From: Oceanomicrobium pacificus
GTDB taxonomy: Bacteria; Pseudomonadota; Alphaproteobacteria; Rhodobacterales; Rhodobacteraceae
Direction of reading: 5' to 3'
Assembly (NCBI RefSeq): GCF_009833495.1
Contig: NZ_WUWG01000002.1
Coordinates: 44,397 to 108,396, forward strand
DNA: 64,000 bases
Made by a program: the position numbers and the translations under genes. How positions within the stretch are numbered: position 1 is the stretch's first letter; the number at the start of each line of letters is the position of its first letter. The notes below the pieces were generated by a model. That model saw only the letters and a program-made list of their open reading frames with translations. It had not been told where the DNA came from and searched no databases. Shown in pieces: positions 59,755 to 64,000 of this stretch.

Positions 59755-60585
59755 ATGGCACGAGCAACATCGACGCAGCGCAAACTCGGCACAACACTCC
59801 TGGCCTGGGCCGTTGGACTGCTGATCTTCTTCCCGATCTACTGGACGATCCTGACGAGCTTCAAGACCGAGGCGCAGGCCATTTCCGACCCGCCGGTCTT
59901 TCTTTTCTTCGACTGGACGCTGGAGAATTACAGCATCGTGCAGGAGCGGTCGGACTATATGCGCTTCCTGTGGAACTCGGTCATCATTGCCGGCGGCTCG
60001 ACGCTTCTGGGCATCCTGATCGCCGTGCCTGCCGCCTGGTCGATGGCGTTCGTGCCCTCGAAGCGGACCAAGGATATCCTGCTCTGGATGCTGTCGACCA
60101 AGATGCTGCCGGCCGTGGGCGTGCTCTATCCGATTTCGCTCATTTTCGTGGAGTTCAACCTGCTCGACACGCGGATCGGTCTGGTGATCGTCCTGATGCT
60201 CATCAACCTGCCGATCATCGTCTGGATGCTCTACACATATTTCCGCGAAATCCCCGGCGAGATTCTTGAAGCCGCGCGGATGGACGGGGCGTCGCTTGGC
60301 AAGGAGATCCTCTATGTGCTGACGCCGATGGCGGTGCCGGGCATTGCCTCCACCATCCTGCTCAACATCATCCTTGCCTGGAACGAAGCCTTCTGGACGC
60401 TCAACCTCACCGCCGCCAATGCCGCGCCGCTGACCGCCTTCATCGCCAGCTATTCCAGCCCCGAAGGGCTGTTCTTCGCCAAGCTTTCCGCCGCTTCCAC
60501 GATGGCCATCGCACCGATCCTGATCCTTGGCTGGTTCAGCCAGAAACAGCTGGTGCGCGGCCTGACCTTCGGCGCCGTCAAATAG
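59755..60585 (+). CDS. smoG: Polyol ABC transporter permease (MalG type)
   Basis: The 276-residue partner permease has its EAA loop at EILEAARMDGASLGKEILYVLTPMAVPG and the family C-terminus QLVRGLTFGAVK. It starts 15 bases after smoF with GGGGGGAGCGGAGCC as ribosome site and ends 12 bases before smoK. Six hydrophobic segments are visible. Confidence 0.9.
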   Translation: MARATSTQRKLGTTLLAWAVGLLIFFPIYWTILTSFKTEAQAISDPPVFLFFDWTLENYSIVQERSDYMRFLWNSVIIAGGSTLLGILIAVPAAWSMAFVPSKRTKDILLWMLSTKMLPAVGVLYPISLIFVEFNLLDTRIGLVIVLMLINLPIIVWMLYTYFREIPGEILEAARMDGASLGKEILYVLTPMAVPGIASTILLNIILAWNEAFWTLNLTAANAAPLTAFIASYSSPEGLFFAKLSAASTMAIAPILILGWFSQKQLVRGLTFGAVK

Positions 60586-60597
60586 GACCTCGGACCC

Positions 60598-61602
60598 ATG
60601 GGACAGATCACTTTAGAAAATGTGACCAAGAGCTTCGGGTCGACGGAGGTCATTCCGCCGCTCGACCTGACCATCGAGGACGGGGAATTCTGCGTCTTTG
60701 TGGGTCCGTCGGGTTGCGGGAAATCGACGCTTCTGCGGCTGATCGCGGGGCTGGAGGATGTCACATCGGGGCAGATCCTGATCGACGGGGCAGAGGCGAC
60801 GACGACCCCGCCCTCGAAACGTGGACTGGCGATGGTGTTCCAGTCTTATGCGCTCTACCCGCATATGTCGGTGCGCAAGAATATTGCCTTCCCGATGCGT
60901 ATGGCGAAGATCCCGGCCGAGGAACAGGAGCGGCGGATCGAGGCGGCGGCCAGGGCGCTCAACCTGACCGACTATCTGGACCGTCGGCCGGGGCAGCTTT
61001 CGGGCGGCCAGCGCCAGCGTGTCGCGATCGGGCGCGCCATCGTGCGTGAACCGGCGGCCTTTCTTTTCGACGAGCCGCTCTCCAACCTCGACGCGGCCCT
61101 GCGCGTGGGCATGCGGCTCGAGATCAGCGAGTTGCACGAGCGGCTCAAGACCACGATGATCTATGTCACCCACGATCAGGTGGAGGCAATGACCATGGCC
61201 GACAAGATCGTGGTGCTGCGTGCGGGCCATATCGAACAGGTCGGCTCGCCGCTCGACCTCTACCGGGCCCCGCGCAACCTCTTCGTGGCGGGGTTCATCG
61301 GTTCGCCGAAGATGAATTTCATCGAAGGGGAGGAGGCCGCGCGCCGCGGCGCCGCGACCATCGGCATTCGGCCTGAACATATCGCTGTCTCGACCGACAG
61401 CGGACCGTGGGCGGGCACCGTCAGCGTGTCGGAGCATCTCGGGTCGGACACGTTCTTCCATGTGCAGGGCACCGGTCTGGCCGAGACCATCACCGTGCGC
61501 GCGGATGGCGAGGTCGGGTTCCGGCATGGCGACCGCATCCACCTGACACCTCGTGACGATGTGATCCATAGGTTCGATGAACAGGGGCTGCGGATCGCAT
61601 GA
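60598..61602 (+). CDS. smoK: Polyol ABC transporter ATP-binding protein
   Basis: The 334-residue ATPase has Walker [11 protein letters not shown]-loop VFQSYALYP, signature LSGGQRQR, Walker B AFLFDEP and H-loop VTHDQVEAM. Its TOBE region is short ([13 protein letters not shown] onward), which makes it the smallest of the four sugar ATPases in the window and matches the size of SmoK/MtlK-type ATPases. Its stop overlaps the start of smoS (ATGA). Confidence 0.92.
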   Translation: MGQITLENVTKSFGSTEVIPPLDLTIEDGEFCVFVGPSGCGKSTLLRLIAGLEDVTSGQILIDGAEATTTPPSKRGLAMVFQSYALYPHMSVRKNIAFPMRMAKIPAEEQERRIEAAARALNLTDYLDRRPGQLSGGQRQRVAIGRAIVREPAAFLFDEPLSNLDAALRVGMRLEISELHERLKTTMIYVTHDQVEAMTMADKIVVLRAGHIEQVGSPLDLYRAPRNLFVAGFIGSPKMNFIEGEEAARRGAATIGIRPEHIAVSTDSGPWAGTVSVSEHLGSDTFFHVQGTGLAETITVRADGEVGFRHGDRIHLTPRDDVIHRFDEQGLRIA

Positions 61603-62372
61603 CACGTCTGGCTGGAAAAACCGCACTCATCACCGGCGCGGCCCGTGGGATCGGGCGCGGCTTCGCGGAAGCCTATCTGCGCGAGGGCGCCCGCGTGGCC
61701 ATCGGCGATATCGATCTTGAACGCGCGCGCGAAACCGCCCGCGAACTTGGGCCGGAAGCGCTGCCGCTGCACATGGATGTAACCGATCAGGCCAGTATCG
61801 ACGAAGCCGTGGCCGAAACGATCGGCCAATTTGGCCATATCGACATCCTGATCAACAATGCCGCCCTCTTTTCCGCCGCCCCGATCGTGGAGATCGAGCG
61901 CGCCGACTATGCCCGCATTTTCGATGTGAATGTCGCGGGCACGCTCTTCACCCTTCAAGCAGTGGCCCGTCACATGGTCGCGCGGGGCAAGGGGGGAACG
62001 ATCATCAACATGGCCAGTCAGGCCGGACGGCGCGGTGAGCCGCTGGTCGCCGTCTATTGTGCCACCAAGGCGGCGGTGATCAGCCTGACCCAATCGGCGG
62101 GCCTGAACCTCATTTCGCACGGGATCAACGTCAACGCGATCGCGCCCGGCGTCGTCGATGGCGAACATTGGGACGGGGTTGATGCGTTCTTTGCCAAATA
62201 TGAGGGCAAGGCACCGGGCCAAAAGAAGAAAGAGGTCGATGCCGGCGTGCCCTTCGGGCGTATGGCCGTGCCCGATGACCTGACCGGCATGGCGATCTTC
62301 CTCGCCACCGAGGAGGCCCGCTACATCGTCGCGCAATGTTTCAACGTGGATGGCGGCCAATGGATGAGCTGA
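61599..62372 (+). CDS. smoS: Sorbitol/polyol dehydrogenase (SDR), SmoS
   Basis: This 257-residue classical SDR oxidises D-glucitol and similar hexitols to ketoses with NAD. It shows [15 protein letters not shown], the catalytic Ser in [11 protein letters not shown] and YCATK. The run [28 protein letters not shown] and the ending NVDGGQWMS matches R. sphaeroides SmoS very closely from memory. It is translationally coupled to smoK, and mtlK begins inside its last codons. Confidence 0.93.
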   Translation: MTRLAGKTALITGAARGIGRGFAEAYLREGARVAIGDIDLERARETARELGPEALPLHMDVTDQASIDEAVAETIGQFGHIDILINNAALFSAAPIVEIERADYARIFDVNVAGTLFTLQAVARHMVARGKGGTIINMASQAGRRGEPLVAVYCATKAAVISLTQSAGLNLISHGINVNAIAPGVVDGEHWDGVDAFFAKYEGKAPGQKKKEVDAGVPFGRMAVPDDLTGMAIFLATEEARYIVAQCFNVDGGQWMS

Positions 62373-63835
62373 TCCCGCTTCGCGACGCCCGGCTGGGCGA
62401 CCTGTCCGTGCCGCGCCCCGGCTATGACCGGTCGCGGCTGAAACCGGGCATCGTGCATATCGGGGTTGGCAATTTCCACCGCGCGCATCAGGCCTGGTAT
62501 CTGCACCGGCTGATGCAGGATGGCCAGGCACTCGACTGGGCGGTGCTTGGTGCTGGCGTGCGGGACTATGATGCCGCGATGCGCAGCCGCCTGCGGGCGC
62601 AGGATTGCCTGACGACACTGGTGGAACTCGGGCCGGACAGCATCTCGGCAGAAGTGACCGGCGCGATGGCCGACTATCTGCCAGTAGAGGCGGACAATGC
62701 GGCGCTCGTTGCCGCAATGGCCGATCCGGCGATCCGGATCGTGTCGCTGACCGTGACCGAGAGCGGCTATTTTGTCGATCCGTCCAGCAAGCGGTTCGAT
62801 GCCGACCATCCAGATATCCGCCACGATATCGCGCACCCCGGCACGCCCCGCACGGCCTTCGGCGCAATGGTTGCCGCCCTGTCGCGGCGGCGGGCGGCGG
62901 GGCTTGGGCCGTTCACGGGCCTCAGCTGCGACAATCTTCAGGGCAATGGCGATATCCTGCGCCAGACGATCCTGTCTCTGGCCGGCGCGACGGATCCAGA
63001 ACTGGCATCGTGGATCGAGAGCCGGATGACTTTTCCCAACAGCATGGTCGACTGCATTGCCCCGGCCACCGGACCGGCGGAATTGGAGCTTGTGCGCGGC
63101 TTCGGGATCGACGATGCGGCACCGGTCACCCACGAGCCGTTCCGCCAATGGGTGATCGAGGACCGGTTCTGTGCGGGCCGGCCGGATTTCGACCGCGTCG
63201 GTGTCACATTCTCGGACGATGTGCACGCCTATGAGACGATGAAGATCCGCATCCTGAACGGCGGGCATCAGGTGGTCGCCAATGCAGGCGAACTGCTCGG
63301 GCTCGACACGATCACGGAGGCCATGCAGCACCCGCGGATCGCGGCGTTCTTCGGCAAGGTGCAGGCGGAGGAGATCGCGCCGACGGTGGCCCCTGTTCCG
63401 GGGCGTACGCCGGAGGCCTACGTCGCGCTCATCACCGAACGTTTTGCCAATCCACGGATCGTGGACACTGTGCGCCGCGTCGCCTTTGACGGCTCCGCCC
63501 GCCATGCCGGATTTATCCTGCCGGTGATCGAAGATCGGCTGGCCGCGGGCGGGACTATCGCAGGGCTGGCACTGGTCGAGGCCATCTGGGCGCGCATGTG
63601 TGCCGGCACGCGTGAGGACGGGTCGGCCATCGAGCCGAACGATCCGCTCTGGACGGACCTGACGGAAGCCGCGGCGGCGGCCCGGTCGGACCCGTCCGTC
63701 TGGCTGGCGCAATCGCGGATTTACGGCACGCTCGGCCGCGAACGCCGCTTTGCGGAAGCGTTCGATGGCTGGCTGAACCTGATCTGGTCGGAGGGCTGCT
63801 CGGCCGCGCTCGACCGCTATACCAGTCCGCGCTGA
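62360..63835 (+). CDS. mtlK: Mannitol 2-dehydrogenase (long-chain polyol dehydrogenase)
   Basis: This 491-residue member of the long-chain mannitol dehydrogenase family oxidises D-mannitol to D-fructose (also D-arabitol and sorbitol in relatives). It shows the N-terminal HIGVGNFHRAHQAWYLHRL nucleotide region and NGFTGLSCDNLQGNGD-type segment (PFTGLSCDNLQGNGDILR). The catalytic pattern is K-I-R-I-L-N-G-G-H (MKIRILNGGHQVVANAGEL), which contains the conserved Lys, Asn and His. ATG 62360 lies inside smoS, overlapping its last 13 bases in another frame. It completes the operon: imported hexitols become fructose or other ketoses. Confidence 0.93.
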   Translation: MDELIPLRDARLGDLSVPRPGYDRSRLKPGIVHIGVGNFHRAHQAWYLHRLMQDGQALDWAVLGAGVRDYDAAMRSRLRAQDCLTTLVELGPDSISAEVTGAMADYLPVEADNAALVAAMADPAIRIVSLTVTESGYFVDPSSKRFDADHPDIRHDIAHPGTPRTAFGAMVAALSRRRAAGLGPFTGLSCDNLQGNGDILRQTILSLAGATDPELASWIESRMTFPNSMVDCIAPATGPAELELVRGFGIDDAAPVTHEPFRQWVIEDRFCAGRPDFDRVGVTFSDDVHAYETMKIRILNGGHQVVANAGELLGLDTITEAMQHPRIAAFFGKVQAEEIAPTVAPVPGRTPEAYVALITERFANPRIVDTVRRVAFDGSARHAGFILPVIEDRLAAGGTIAGLALVEAIWARMCAGTREDGSAIEPNDPLWTDLTEAAAAARSDPSVWLAQSRIYGTLGRERRFAEAFDGWLNLIWSEGCSAALDRYTSPR

Positions 63836-64000
63836 CTGGACCGTCAGGCCGCAGCCCGCCCTTGGTGGTTGGCTGGCAGCGGGACGACGGCATCCGGTAG
63901 GGGCATCCGCGCGGGACTGGACGGCGCATGGGCCGTGACCTGCTTCCGAGGGCAGGCCACGGCCCGCGCCGGCAGACAAGAGAAAGCCGCCCGCCGGGCA
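63836..64000. other. Terminal 165 bases, no gene identified
   Basis: No complete gene is visible after mtlK. A minus-strand frame is open from the window edge to a TGA at 63844-63846 and could be the C-terminal 50 or so residues of a convergent gene. It is Ala/Pro-rich and matches nothing I recognise, so I do not call it. Confidence 0.4.

Overview
The window reads as high-GC chromosome or chromid of an alphaproteobacterium, most likely a marine-type member of the Rhodobacterales. The best evidence is the last operon (56283-63835): its gene order and its SDR and mannitol dehydrogenase closely resemble the smoEFGK-smoS-mtlK polyol operon of Rhodobacter sphaeroides. There is no rRNA, tRNA, CRISPR array, phage gene or transposase that I can recognise. 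The dominant theme is import and oxidative breakdown of sugars, sugar acids and polyols.

Layout. (1) 1-5949: the 3' part of a CUT1 sugar importer (two permeases and an ATPase), an SDR sugar dehydrogenase resembling Caulobacter XylB, a convergent APH-fold kinase, a LacI regulator and an L-threonate-dehydrogenase-like enzyme. (2) 5953-15439: a GntR regulator and an NAD-epimerase-like dehydrogenase, divergent from a complete CUT1 importer. The importer is followed by two paralogous enolase-superfamily dehydratases with an RraA-family protein between them. (3) 15467-17450: three poorly characterised envelope genes. (4) 17510-25295: a compact exopolysaccharide export locus (sugar transferase, Wzc/ExoP-type tyrosine autokinase, YjbH, YjbF-like lipoprotein, Wza-type export lipoprotein, small exported protein). 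(5) 25518-30681: a SulP-STAS-cNMP-binding transporter, katG, and a GNAT acetyltransferase. (6) 30757-44080: the most unusual region. A divergent dehydratase faces a single-chain fusion of an IclR regulator to an SMP-30/gluconolactonase. The run then continues with an ABC ATPase, an SDR dehydrogenase, a Cys-type sulfatase, a binding protein, a PhyH dioxygenase, two permeases, and aldolase - dehydratase - aldolase. (7) 44111-46949: a LolD/FtsX-type ABC exporter with a very His-rich loop plus a DUF3299 protein. (8) 47107-56098: an MFS transporter, a XylX-like keto-deoxy-sugar-acid dehydratase, a secreted amidohydrolase, an intradiol-dioxygenase-like protein, a haem membrane protein, a dienelactone hydrolase, and a periplasmic dihaem peroxidase / YtkA-like / amidohydrolase trio. 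(9) 56283-63835: the smo polyol operon behind its LacI regulator.

How the genes fit together. Region 6 holds every enzyme class of a non-phosphorylative sugar oxidation route: sugar to lactone (SDR), lactone to acid (SMP-30 domain), acid to 2-keto-3-deoxy acid (enolase-superfamily dehydratases), then retro-aldol cleavage or further dehydration (two DapA-family enzymes). A sulfatase and a 2-oxoglutarate dioxygenase are added, so the imported sugar is probably decorated, for example sulfated. The operator TTGGAAC-N3-GTTCCAA lies in the promoter of the IclR-lactonase gene and again at the presumed start point of the binding-protein promoter. This ties the fused regulator to the uptake operon. 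Each of the three complete importers has a strong GC-rich stem-loop directly after its binding-protein gene, probably to set the protein ratio. The substrates of regions 1, 2 and 6 cannot be read from sequence alone.
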